A DNA stretch of 6,362 nt from an uncultured Rickettsiales bacterium. GTDB lineage: Bacteria; Pseudomonadota; Alphaproteobacteria; Rickettsiales; UBA998. The DNA lies in contig CALJMC010000023.1 of the NCBI GenBank assembly GCA_937982385.1, positions 1 to 6,362 of the forward strand, given 5' to 3'. The notes beneath the pieces are model-generated. The model had not been told where the DNA came from and made no database searches. It worked only from the letters and a program-made list of their open reading frames with translations. Within the stretch, counting starts at the first letter, position 1; each line of letters starts with the position of its first letter. Shown one piece after another: positions 1-4,613 of the stretch. A program made the translations under genes and the position numbers.

Positions 1-151
1 AAAAGAGTAAAAAAAACGTTAAGGAGCATTACTTCAAATCATATTTCTACAAAAACAATACAAATTTCGATCAATTTTGAAAATGTGTACGCTTATAGCT
101 TGCTTGGCTTAGAAACTGCTGATTTGTTAAAAATAACAGCAACCACTTTCT
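1..151. other. A+T-rich intergenic spacer, nothing recognised
   Basis: Lies downstream of nfuA, at the window edge. It is A+T-rich with no terminator (the best fold, TGTTA/TAACA, is only 5 bp), no RNA gene and no supported ORF. An AAGGAG at 21-26 has no suitably placed start codon on its strand. Confidence 0.5.
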
Positions 152-706
152 CTATGCCGCTTCAACGCCTTCGACTTCAGGAATATAATGCTTGAGCATG
201 TTCTCAATGCCATTCTTGAGGGTAATCGTCGAACTCGGACAGCCTGAACATGCGCCATGCATCTCAAGGCGAACGATGCCATTATCGAATGAATGGAAAA
301 TAATATCCCCACCATCTTGGGCTACGGCAGGGCGTACGCGCGTCTCGATAAGTTCTTTAATCGTTTTGACAATATCAGAATCATCTGCATTGACGGCATT
401 GCCCTCAGTTTTCGCCTCAACTTCAGCAAGCACAGGCTTTTCCGCTACAAAGTGGTCCATAATCCGCGTCAAAATATCCGCTTTCAACACACTCCATTCC
501 ATATCACCACTTTTGGTCACGGTGATAAAATCGGAACCAAGGAAAATCGCATTCACCCCATCCACACCAAACAGCTCCTCAGCCAACGGAGATTCCGCCG
601 CCGCTTTAACGCTCGTGTAAAAGCGTGTCCCCTCACCCAGCACATCACGCCCAGGCAAAAATTTCAACGTCATCGGATTCGGTGTCGGTTCGGTCTGTAT
701 AAACAT
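152..706 (-). CDS. nfuA: NfuA-type iron-sulfur cluster carrier protein
   Basis: A 184-residue cytoplasmic protein that accepts Fe-S clusters and passes them to client apoproteins. Residues 1-87 form the Nfu N-terminal domain, beginning MFIQTEPTPNPMTLKFLPGR, a signature shared by alphaproteobacterial and mitochondrial Nfu proteins. A short acidic linker (about 95-110) leads to the NifU C-terminal domain (about 111-178). That domain holds the conserved VRPAVAQDGGDI stretch and the GACSGCPSS loop, whose C153 and C156 ligate a cluster bridged between two subunits. Length and both domains are normal, so the gene looks intact. The start is the first ATG and coincides with the family signature, although only a purine-rich A/G tract (no clear Shine-Dalgarno) precedes it. 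It follows the barrel gene by 131 bp with a terminator between them, so it is probably transcribed on its own. The family assignment is firm; which clients it serves cannot be seen. Confidence 0.95.
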   Translation of the reverse strand: MFIQTEPTPNPMTLKFLPGRDVLGEGTRFYTSVKAAAESPLAEELFGVDGVNAIFLGSDFITVTKSGDMEWSVLKADILTRIMDHFVAEKPVLAEVEAKTEGNAVNADDSDIVKTIKELIETRVRPAVAQDGGDIIFHSFDNGIVRLEMHGACSGCPSSTITLKNGIENMLKHYIPEVEGVEAA

Positions 707-776
707 TCTTTTTTTCTTTCAATTGTTTCCGCTTAAGCACTACCGCACCTGTCGTTTGCAATGCCTAACGCATCCC

Positions 777-803
777 TAATCCTTAGTTATATAGTAGGGA
801 TTA
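777..803. repeat. Inverted repeat over the nfuA -10 box
   Basis: TAATCCTTA (777-785) faces TAGGGATTA (795-803) across a 9-nt gap. Eight of the nine positions pair perfectly and one is a T-G. An overlapping register pairs ATCCCTA (772-778) with TAGGGAT (795-801) perfectly. It could be an operator or simply a fold. I do not recognise it as an IscR, RirA or Irr site. Confidence 0.4.
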
Positions 804-816
804 CACAACTCTGCAA
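788..816 (-). promoter_or_regulatory. Candidate promoter of nfuA
   Basis: Read on the minus strand, TTGCAG (811-816) is separated by 17 bp from TATATA (788-793), giving a predicted transcription start near 781 and a leader of about 75 nt. The match to the sigma-70 consensus is modest (3 of 6 and 4 of 6). Its position just past the upstream gene's terminator makes it plausible. An imperfect inverted repeat (777-803) straddles the -10 box. Confidence 0.35.
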
Positions 817-826
817 CCCCTACCCT

Positions 827-850
827 AAAAGGTGAGATTAAAAACTCACC
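827..850 (-). terminator. Rho-independent terminator overlapping the barrel gene's stop codon
   Basis: On the minus strand GGTGAG (845-850) pairs perfectly with CTCACC (831-836) over an 8-nt loop, followed by a run of four T (827-830). The left arm lies in the last codons of the barrel gene and the loop contains its TAA stop. The stem is short (6 bp) and the U tract brief, so it is a moderate rather than strong terminator. Its location between two same-strand genes fits. Confidence 0.6.
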
Positions 851-1857
851 TGATAGCCGAGCGTAAAGCGATAATCCATCTGCAGCTGCGGCCCATCAAG
901 ACGTTGATAAACAGGCAACCCAAACTCAGCTGACAGATTATGTGCCTGATGTGGAGCAAAGTTCACCCCCACTAATGCATCTAACCTGCGCCCACCGCGC
1001 AAATCGGCACGCGCCGTTGGGATAAGCGCCGCATTCAGCTCGGCATCTGCCCCTTTAATGTCTTCCCATGCTTTCGCCTCTAGGCGCAACGACGTGCTTA
1101 GCGCTGGTGTCCAAGGCTTAGCAACCCAAGCCGTTGCATTATATTCATTACCCAAATGATAACCTTGAGAGTTTTTTTCGCCTGTACGAATGGTCGTATT
1201 GAGCTGAGAACCTAACGTATAACCATCGGCATCCATCGCATAGGTCGCACCGATGATGGGGTCATACGTGCCTGAGCCAAGCTGCATAGGATATGGCAAC
1301 TTAGAATCCGCACCGGCTGGCGTACGGTCACGATATTTTATGCCACCTGTGGGCAGTGACACACCAAGCTGCATATGCAGACGGTTATTCTCACCTTGAT
1401 ACAACCCATAAAGCGCAGAAACTTTTGTGTCCCCCGCACCCTTCGCGCGAGTTTTGAAGCTCACACCTGTGCCCGTCACATGGTTCATTTCCTTCTCAAC
1501 ATAGGCACCCATCGCCATCAGTGTCAGCTTATTGGTTGCGCCATACATCACCCCGAACATGTCCATGCTCGTGCTCATCTCAATGGGTGACACGGGGAAA
1601 CCAGCCGCATTCACCTCTGCCGTTGATTGAGAATCAGTGCGCGTGCGATTGCCATGCATTTTCATGCCAGCGCGGCGATAAGACGTCATCCACTTGCCCT
1701 TCTCATGCAAATGCGAACCCATCACACCAATTGGCTCAGTCGCTTGGGTTTGGTCATGATTATGATGTCCGTGATGGTCATGCTGATCATCTTGTGCAAA
1801 TGCCACACTGCTTAATATTGCAGTAGATAAAAATGTCGTAATAAATAGTTTTTTCAT
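838..1857 (-). CDS. Histidine-rich outer-membrane beta-barrel protein, probably metal (copper) related
   Basis: A 339-residue protein with a signal peptide: MKK, a hydrophobic stretch, then AFA with predicted cleavage after residue 21. The mature N terminus is a His cluster (H26, 28, 29, 31, 32, 34), a likely metal-binding segment. A conserved-looking block follows (about 44-70: GVMGSHLHEKGKWM, then MKMH). The rest alternates short polar and hydrophobic strands rich in G, Y and aromatics, and ends FTLGYQVSF. A terminal Phe is the usual recognition signal for beta-barrel assembly. It resembles proteins annotated 'transporter' or 'MetA-pathway of phenol degradation' (PF13557-like), often found beside copper-resistance genes. 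That family label comes from memory and the substrate is unproven. The start is supported by AAGGA (1866-1870), 8 nt before the ATG. It lies 133 bp downstream of the DUF2946-like gene on the same strand, with a hairpin-rich leader. Confidence 0.8.
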   Translation of the reverse strand: MKKLFITTFLSTAILSSVAFAQDDQHDHHGHHNHDQTQATEPIGVMGSHLHEKGKWMTSYRRAGMKMHGNRTRTDSQSTAEVNAAGFPVSPIEMSTSMDMFGVMYGATNKLTLMAMGAYVEKEMNHVTGTGVSFKTRAKGAGDTKVSALYGLYQGENNRLHMQLGVSLPTGGIKYRDRTPAGADSKLPYPMQLGSGTYDPIIGATYAMDADGYTLGSQLNTTIRTGEKNSQGYHLGNEYNATAWVAKPWTPALSTSLRLEAKAWEDIKGADAELNAALIPTARADLRGGRRLDALVGVNFAPHQAHNLSAEFGLPVYQRLDGPQLQMDYRFTLGYQVSF

Positions 1858-1865
1858 TGTCTTTT

Positions 1866-1870
1866 TCCTT
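1866..1870 (-). promoter_or_regulatory. Ribosome-binding site of the barrel gene
   Basis: AAGGA on the minus strand, 8 nt before the ATG at 1857. It fixes the start of the barrel protein and sits 15 nt downstream of a 9-bp hairpin (1886-1910). Confidence 0.65.
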
Positions 1871-1885
1871 AAAATAATGATGTGA

Positions 1886-1910
1886 GATTAAAATCTTACA
1901 AATTTTAATC
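1886..1910 (-). repeat. Perfect 9-bp inverted repeat in the barrel gene's leader
   Basis: GATTAAAAT (1886-1894) and ATTTTAATC (1902-1910) are perfect inverted copies around a 7-nt loop, ending 28 nt before the start codon. The arms are A+T-rich and there is no T tract afterwards, so it is not a classical terminator. It may be a leader hairpin or an operator. The TAAAAT within it could also act as a -10 element. Confidence 0.55.
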
Positions 1911-1926
1911 CACCGAACGGTCGGCG

Positions 1927-1968
1927 GCCTTGTAGTCACAAGGCTTTGTCATGCTGAATCACATTCAG
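1927..1968. repeat. Two adjacent hairpins upstream of the barrel gene
   Basis: GCCTTGT (1927-1933) pairs with ACAAGGC (1938-1944) over a 4-nt loop, and CTGAAT (1954-1959) pairs with ATTCAG (1963-1968) over 3 nt. Both are perfect. Neither is followed by a T run in the minus direction, so they are not convincing terminators for the DUF2946-like gene. Confidence 0.5.
1936..1951. promoter_or_regulatory. Candidate response-regulator site upstream of the barrel gene
   Basis: TCACAA (1936-1941), four bases, then TTGTCA (1946-1951) is a near-palindrome. Its half-sites resemble the TGACAA-NN-TTGTCA core of the E. coli CusR box, but with 4 rather than 2 bases between them. If the -10 lies in the A+T-rich repeat at 1902-1910, the site would sit over or just above the -35 region, as expected for an activator. 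No regulator gene is in the window, so this is inference. Confidence 0.3.
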
Positions 1969-1990
1969 AATGGCAGAGAATTAGGATAGA

Positions 1991-2377
1991 TTAGGAAAAA
2001 ACTGGCGGTGCACGCGAGGCATAGCCTTGTATCTTAGCGGGTGAGAGAAACTGAGATTCAGCTAAATAAGAAGCATGCACAAAAGATAACTCAACCTGTG
2101 CAGCCGAATCACTTGCCAACGCACCAAATGAGGTGAGCTCGAAGGTACATATAGGACAATGCTCCATCATGTTCATTGGCGCGGACTCGCCTTCCACTGG
2201 CACGCCACCCTCGAGCGATACATATTGAATGCCATAGGCTGTACAAATCGGCGTCAACCCATTACCCGGAGAATTCTCATCACCAAGCAACGTAACCCAT
2301 GCAGGCGACAGAGCATTGAGCAATAAAACAAATGCAGCAAACAAACTTAAATGATGATGTGATAGCTTAGAAAACAT
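1991..2377 (-). CDS. DUF2946-like small envelope protein with metal-binding motif
   Basis: A 128-residue protein. Residues 1-9 are basic and His-containing (SHHH), followed by a hydrophobic segment (about 10-31) that is either a signal peptide or an N-terminal membrane anchor. The rest should be periplasmic. It carries C45 (in PICTA) and a dense Met/His/Cys cluster, MNMMEHCPIC, at 68-77 (M68, M70, M71, H73, C74, C77). It ends in an RAPP-containing tail. This layout matches the DUF2946 family (recognised by pattern, not by search), whose members often lie near copper-handling genes. The motif has the soft ligands expected for Cu(I). It precedes the His-rich barrel gene by 133 bp on the same strand, suggesting a shared metal role. 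No clear Shine-Dalgarno precedes the ATG. The molecular function is unknown. Confidence 0.75.
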   Translation of the reverse strand: MFSKLSHHHLSLFAAFVLLLNALSPAWVTLLGDENSPGNGLTPICTAYGIQYVSLEGGVPVEGESAPMNMMEHCPICTFELTSFGALASDSAAQVELSFVHASYLAESQFLSPAKIQGYASRAPPVFS

Positions 2378-2406
2378 GAGCCATGTTCTAAAAGATTCTG
2401 CGCCTC

Positions 2407-2452
2407 ATGACAACTATCAAATTGTCGTGCATTACAATTGTGTGACAATTGC
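2407..2452. promoter_or_regulatory. Divergent control region with repeated TGACAA / AATTGT motifs
   Basis: The 100 or so bases between the divergent DUF2946-like and unknown-function genes hold ATGACAA (2407-2413), AATTGTC (2420-2426), the 8-bp palindrome ACAATTGT (2434-2441) and GACAATT (2444-2450). AATTGTC and GACAATT are perfect inverted copies. On the minus strand TTGTCA (2443-2448), 16 bp, then GACAAT (2421-2426) makes a candidate promoter for the DUF2946-like gene, so regulator sites and promoter would overlap. The half-sites resemble those of CusR-type copper response regulators. Which gene they control is undecided. Confidence 0.35.
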
Positions 2453-2481
2453 ATACCAACGATACACATCACATAGAAAAG

Positions 2482-2964
2482 ATGATATCATCTAAAAAAA
2501 TAACAAAAAGAAAAAACATGGATAAACCATCGCATATGCTGCCAGCTAGGCAAAACCCTAACGACAATATGCCTGATTTCACACTCTATGAATATATCGA
2601 AGACTGTACTGAGCAACTATTTTTACAAGCACAACTCACAGGCATAAAAAGAAAAGACATTGTAATACACCCTGAAACAGCTCAAAAATTACAAGGATAT
2701 AAAGACCTTAATTCTGCTTTTAACCCTCCTAATGAAAAAGAAAAAAACATCACCAGACTGGATGGTCTTGCAGAATTAGAAGCAAGTGTCACTGCACAAG
2801 CCGAAGCACTTGGTTCGTCCATTGATAATTACAGGCGCCCAGAACTGCCGCCTCACCTGCAAGTCCAAATAGACAGCATTGCACCATTATCCAGACACAA
2901 CAGCAGCCAACAGACCACGCCACAACGCAAACATATATTCTGTTCCAACCAGACTTGTGCCTGA
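2482..2964 (+). CDS. Small protein of unknown function (first of a tandem paralogue pair)
   Basis: About 160 residues, with no signal peptide or membrane segment, hydrophilic and mostly helical in appearance. I recognise no family. Aligned by eye with the next gene product, two blocks match. One is residues 38-72 (Y38, E44, L46, G54; gap-free); the other is 112-135 (DNY at 115-117, R119, L122, LQ at 126-127, AP at 134-135). The tail after 136 is Ser/Gln/Thr-rich, unrelated to its partner, and ends with two Cys. The start is uncertain. The frame is open back to a TTG at 2449, and ATGs lie at 2482, 2518 and 2536, none with a good Shine-Dalgarno. I take the first ATG. The gene looks A+T-richer than the core genes around it. 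It is transcribed away from the metal genes and lies 49 bp before its paralogue, probably in one operon. Confidence 0.6.
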   Translation: MISSKKITKRKNMDKPSHMLPARQNPNDNMPDFTLYEYIEDCTEQLFLQAQLTGIKRKDIVIHPETAQKLQGYKDLNSAFNPPNEKEKNITRLDGLAELEASVTAQAEALGSSIDNYRRPELPPHLQVQIDSIAPLSRHNSSQQTTPQRKHIFCSNQTCA

Positions 2965-2985
2965 AAATGCTCATTCACACATCCC

Positions 2986-3004
2986 TTCACGCGAAAAAGG
3001 TGAA
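2986..3004 (+). promoter_or_regulatory. Ribosome-binding site of the second unknown gene, within a small hairpin
   Basis: AAGGTGA (2997-3003) lies 10 nt before the ATG at 3014 and fixes that start. Part of it (GTGAA, 3000-3004) can pair with TTCAC (2986-2990) over a 9-nt loop. The stem is only 5 bp, so strong sequestration is unlikely. Confidence 0.4.
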
Positions 3005-3013
3005 TAGTTTCTA

Positions 3014-3547
3014 ATGAAAAATGACAGTCTAATATATAATGAAATTATGAACAACGATTTGAAAGAGCCGATGGATCCTGCATTGACTAAAGTCATGCAC
3101 TCTATCCAAACAAACGAAGAATCGATGGACCATGGGCTTGCGGAACTGATCATTAAAATTAATGAAAATTTAGCCTTAACAAAAGACACGGTCATTGATT
3201 ATTTAAATAATGCGCTTGAACATCTTCATCATGAAGGAAAACAAGCAGGACTAGCGCCTGAAGAGATGCACATGCCTAACGATGCTTCCAACAGATTTAA
3301 GTCCATCATGACGGTAAAGAAAACTGATTCAGATGTCGACAGACTGCGAACCATGCATAAAGGGTTATTGCTTGTAGAAAAAACCATCAAAGAACGTTGC
3401 GAGCACAAAGGATTGTCATTCGACAATTATACACGTCTGCCGCTATCCTATAATCTGCAAACATTACTAGAAAATGCGCCCACCAACGTACAGCACGCAG
3501 AAATAGTAGCGACATCATTCCCTACTAAAACGGTAAACGCGATTTAA
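3014..3547 (+). CDS. Small protein of unknown function (second of a tandem paralogue pair)
   Basis: A 177-residue, charged, predominantly helical protein without signal peptide or membrane segment, so probably cytoplasmic. I recognise no family. Residues 63-97 (Y63, E69, L71, G79) align without gaps to 38-72 of the preceding protein. Residues 134-156 (DNY at 137-139, R141, L144, LQ at 148-149, AP at 155-156) align to its second block, with small length differences between the blocks. Its N-terminal 60 residues are extra relative to the partner. The ATG start is supported by AAGGTGA 10 nt upstream. The 3' end overlaps the end of recR, on the opposite strand, by 23 bp. No terminator is visible after it. 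The conserved D-N-Y...R..L...LQ pattern suggests a genuine small family rather than a chance ORF. Confidence 0.72.
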   Translation: MKNDSLIYNEIMNNDLKEPMDPALTKVMHSIQTNEESMDHGLAELIIKINENLALTKDTVIDYLNNALEHLHHEGKQAGLAPEEMHMPNDASNRFKSIMTVKKTDSDVDRLRTMHKGLLLVEKTIKERCEHKGLSFDNYTRLPLSYNLQTLLENAPTNVQHAEIVATSFPTKTVNAI

Positions 3548-4115
3548 GCGCGGTGCCGAGCGTGCCGTCATCCAAATAATCCAACTCACCACCCACAGGA
3601 ATTCCTTGGGCTAAACGGGTTACTCGTACATTTGAGTTCTCTAAGCGTTCGGTTAGGTAATGGGCGGTTGTCTGCCCTTCCATGGTGGCATTGGTAGCGA
3701 GGATCACCTCGGTGACGGCATCATCAGAGGCGCGTTCAACCATCCCTGATACATTAAGCTTCTCAGGCCCAACACCATCTAGCGCGGAGAGGGTTCCACC
3801 CAACACATGATAGCGCCCTTTGAACATATGCGCGCGCTCCATCGCCCATAAATCGGCAACATCTTCCACCACACACATGATCGAGCCGTCACGGCGGTCA
3901 TCGGTACAAATATAACAAGGTGATGCACCATCAATATTGCCACATGTCGTGCAAGTCGTGATGTTTTCATCCACTTTTTTGAGCGCATGATGTAGCGGTT
4001 GCAGCAACTTCTCACGCTTCTTTATCATCTCTAACACCATACGACGCGCCGAACGCGGTCCAATACCAGGGAGCCGGGAAGTTAGTTTTATGAGGTTATC
4101 TAGGTCTGGGTGCAT
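3525..4115 (-). CDS. recR: Recombination mediator protein RecR
   Basis: A 196-residue protein of normal length for RecR. With RecF and RecO it helps load RecA onto SSB-coated single-stranded gaps. Order of parts: an N-terminal helix-hairpin-helix DNA-binding region (LPGIGPRSARRM, 15-26); a four-Cys zinc finger (C55, C58, C67, C70); a Toprim domain (about 79-172) with E84 in VVEDVADLWAMER; and the C-terminal GIPVGGELDYLDDGTL segment (171-186), the Walker-B-like RecR signature. An in-frame TAA two codons before the ATG rules out a longer protein. No Shine-Dalgarno is visible: the upstream bases on the coding strand are CCCCTAA repeats. It lies 179 bp downstream of ybaB, a much wider gap than usual for this operon, and its end overlaps an opposing gene by 23 bp. 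Confidence 0.97.
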   Translation of the reverse strand: MHPDLDNLIKLTSRLPGIGPRSARRMVLEMIKKREKLLQPLHHALKKVDENITTCTTCGNIDGASPCYICTDDRRDGSIMCVVEDVADLWAMERAHMFKGRYHVLGGTLSALDGVGPEKLNVSGMVERASDDAVTEVILATNATMEGQTTAHYLTERLENSNVRVTRLAQGIPVGGELDYLDDGTLGTALKSRLPF

Positions 4116-4118
4116 AAT

Positions 4119-4146
4119 TTAGGGGCTAGGTTTTAGGGGTTAGGGG
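4119..4146 (+). repeat. Three TTAGGGG direct repeats just before recR
   Basis: TTAGGGG occurs at 4119-4125, 4133-4139 and 4140-4146, with a partial CTAGG at 4126-4130. On the recR coding strand these read CCCCTAA and run almost to the start codon, where a ribosome-binding site would be expected. The plus strand has three GGGG runs and one GG, enough for a two-tetrad G-quadruplex in principle. Confidence 0.6.
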
Positions 4147-4161
4147 ATAGTTTTTATTTTA

Positions 4162-4196
4162 AACTGGATGCCAGCCTGCGCTGGCATGACACAGTT
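4162..4196. repeat. REP-like palindromic element
   Basis: ATGCCAGC (4168-4175) and GCTGGCAT (4180-4187) form a perfect 8-bp stem over the 4-nt loop CTGC. Outer arms AACTG (4162-4166) and CAGTT (4192-4196) extend it past a small unequal bulge. This 'GGATGCC...GGCATGAC' design is like the short intergenic palindromes scattered in many proteobacterial genomes. No T run follows on either strand, so I do not call it a terminator. Confidence 0.55.
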
Positions 4197-4203
4197 CGAT
4201 GTT

Positions 4204-4295
4204 GCAATCCACGAGCGCAGGAGCGCGAGTCAGCCATGAGCGTCGCGAAGCGACTCGCCTATTGCGGAGGACAGCATGTCCGTAGCGGGGGCAAT
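4204..4295. repeat. Hairpin-rich spacer element bounded by GCAAT repeats
   Basis: Noticeably G+C-richer than its flanks. Inside are GCGAGTC/GACTCGC (4225-4231 and 4252-4258), GTCGC/GCGAC (4242-4246 and 4250-4254), GGACA/TGTCC (4269-4273 and 4277-4281) and a GAGCGC direct repeat (4213, 4221). GCAAT occurs at both edges (4204-4208 and 4291-4295), with its inverse ATTGC at 4261-4265. The edge at 4295 touches the ybaB stop codon. It could be a small mobile element, a repeated intergenic sequence or a structured RNA. It carries no protein gene I would support. Confidence 0.45.
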
Positions 4296-4609
4296 TAAAA
4301 AGGAAGCCCACCCGGAATGTTCATGCCACCTGCGACCTTACCCATTTCATCAGAGTAAGTTTCGTCTACTTTTGCTTTGGCATCATTGAATGCTGCGATA
4401 ATTAAATCTTCAAGCACTTCTTTTTCTTCAACGTCTACGAGTGAATCATCAATCTTCAGTCCGAGCATGTTGCTTTTGCCGCTGAGCTTCACAGTCACCA
4501 TGCCGCCACCCGCAGAACCTTCAACTTCAATGGTTTCAAGCTCGGTTTGTTTATCCTGAATCTTTTGCTGCATTTGCTGCGCTTGCTTCATCATCTTTTG
4601 AATATTCAT
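4295..4609 (-). CDS. ybaB: YbaB/EbfC family nucleoid-associated protein
   Basis: A 104-residue protein, normal for the family. YbaB/EbfC proteins are dimeric DNA-binding proteins that coat the nucleoid and influence expression. The N terminus is the typical Met/Gln-rich amphipathic helix (MMKQAQQMQQKIQ, 6-18). The conserved EVEGSAGGGMVTVKLSGK core (28-45) follows, then an acidic helix and the GGMNIPGGLPF tail with its characteristic Gly/Pro end. The start lies 4 nt after the dnaX stop. Its Shine-Dalgarno (AGAGGAA) lies within the last codons of dnaX, implying translational coupling to dnaX. The downstream neighbour is recR, the usual partner in a dnaX-ybaB-recR operon, but separated here by a repeat-bearing spacer. 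The gene itself is intact up to that insertion. Confidence 0.95.
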   Translation of the reverse strand: MNIQKMMKQAQQMQQKIQDKQTELETIEVEGSAGGGMVTVKLSGKSNMLGLKIDDSLVDVEEKEVLEDLIIAAFNDAKAKVDETYSDEMGKVAGGMNIPGGLPF

Positions 4610-4613
4610 GGGG

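Noticed and set aside
1..30. Possible minus-strand gene start near the window edge (ATG around 28-30)
   Set aside because: Only about nine codons are visible, with no ribosome-binding site or recognisable sequence.
192..736. Long plus-strand ORFs opposite nfuA
   Set aside because: They are antisense shadows of a clear, complete nfuA and show no family features of their own.
1954..1968. Terminator for the DUF2946-like gene
   Set aside because: The CTGAAT/ATTCAG hairpin is followed by CATGACAAAG on the minus strand, with no T run.
2449..2481. TTG start extending the first unknown gene by 11 residues
   Set aside because: The TTG overlaps the GACAATT repeat and the divergent promoter region and has no Shine-Dalgarno. 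An ATG at 2482 is simpler, though not proven.
4116..4294. 4.5S/SRP RNA (ffs), which is often near dnaX
   Set aside because: The conserved SRP Alu/S-domain GGAAGCAGCC-type motif is not present on either strand here, and ffs usually lies upstream of dnaX, outside this window.
4236..4298. 20-codon plus-strand ORF (starts MSVAKRLAYCGG) in the ybaB-recR spacer
   Set aside because: Very short, no ribosome-binding site, and made of the hairpin-rich repeat sequence. It probably reflects the element's composition.
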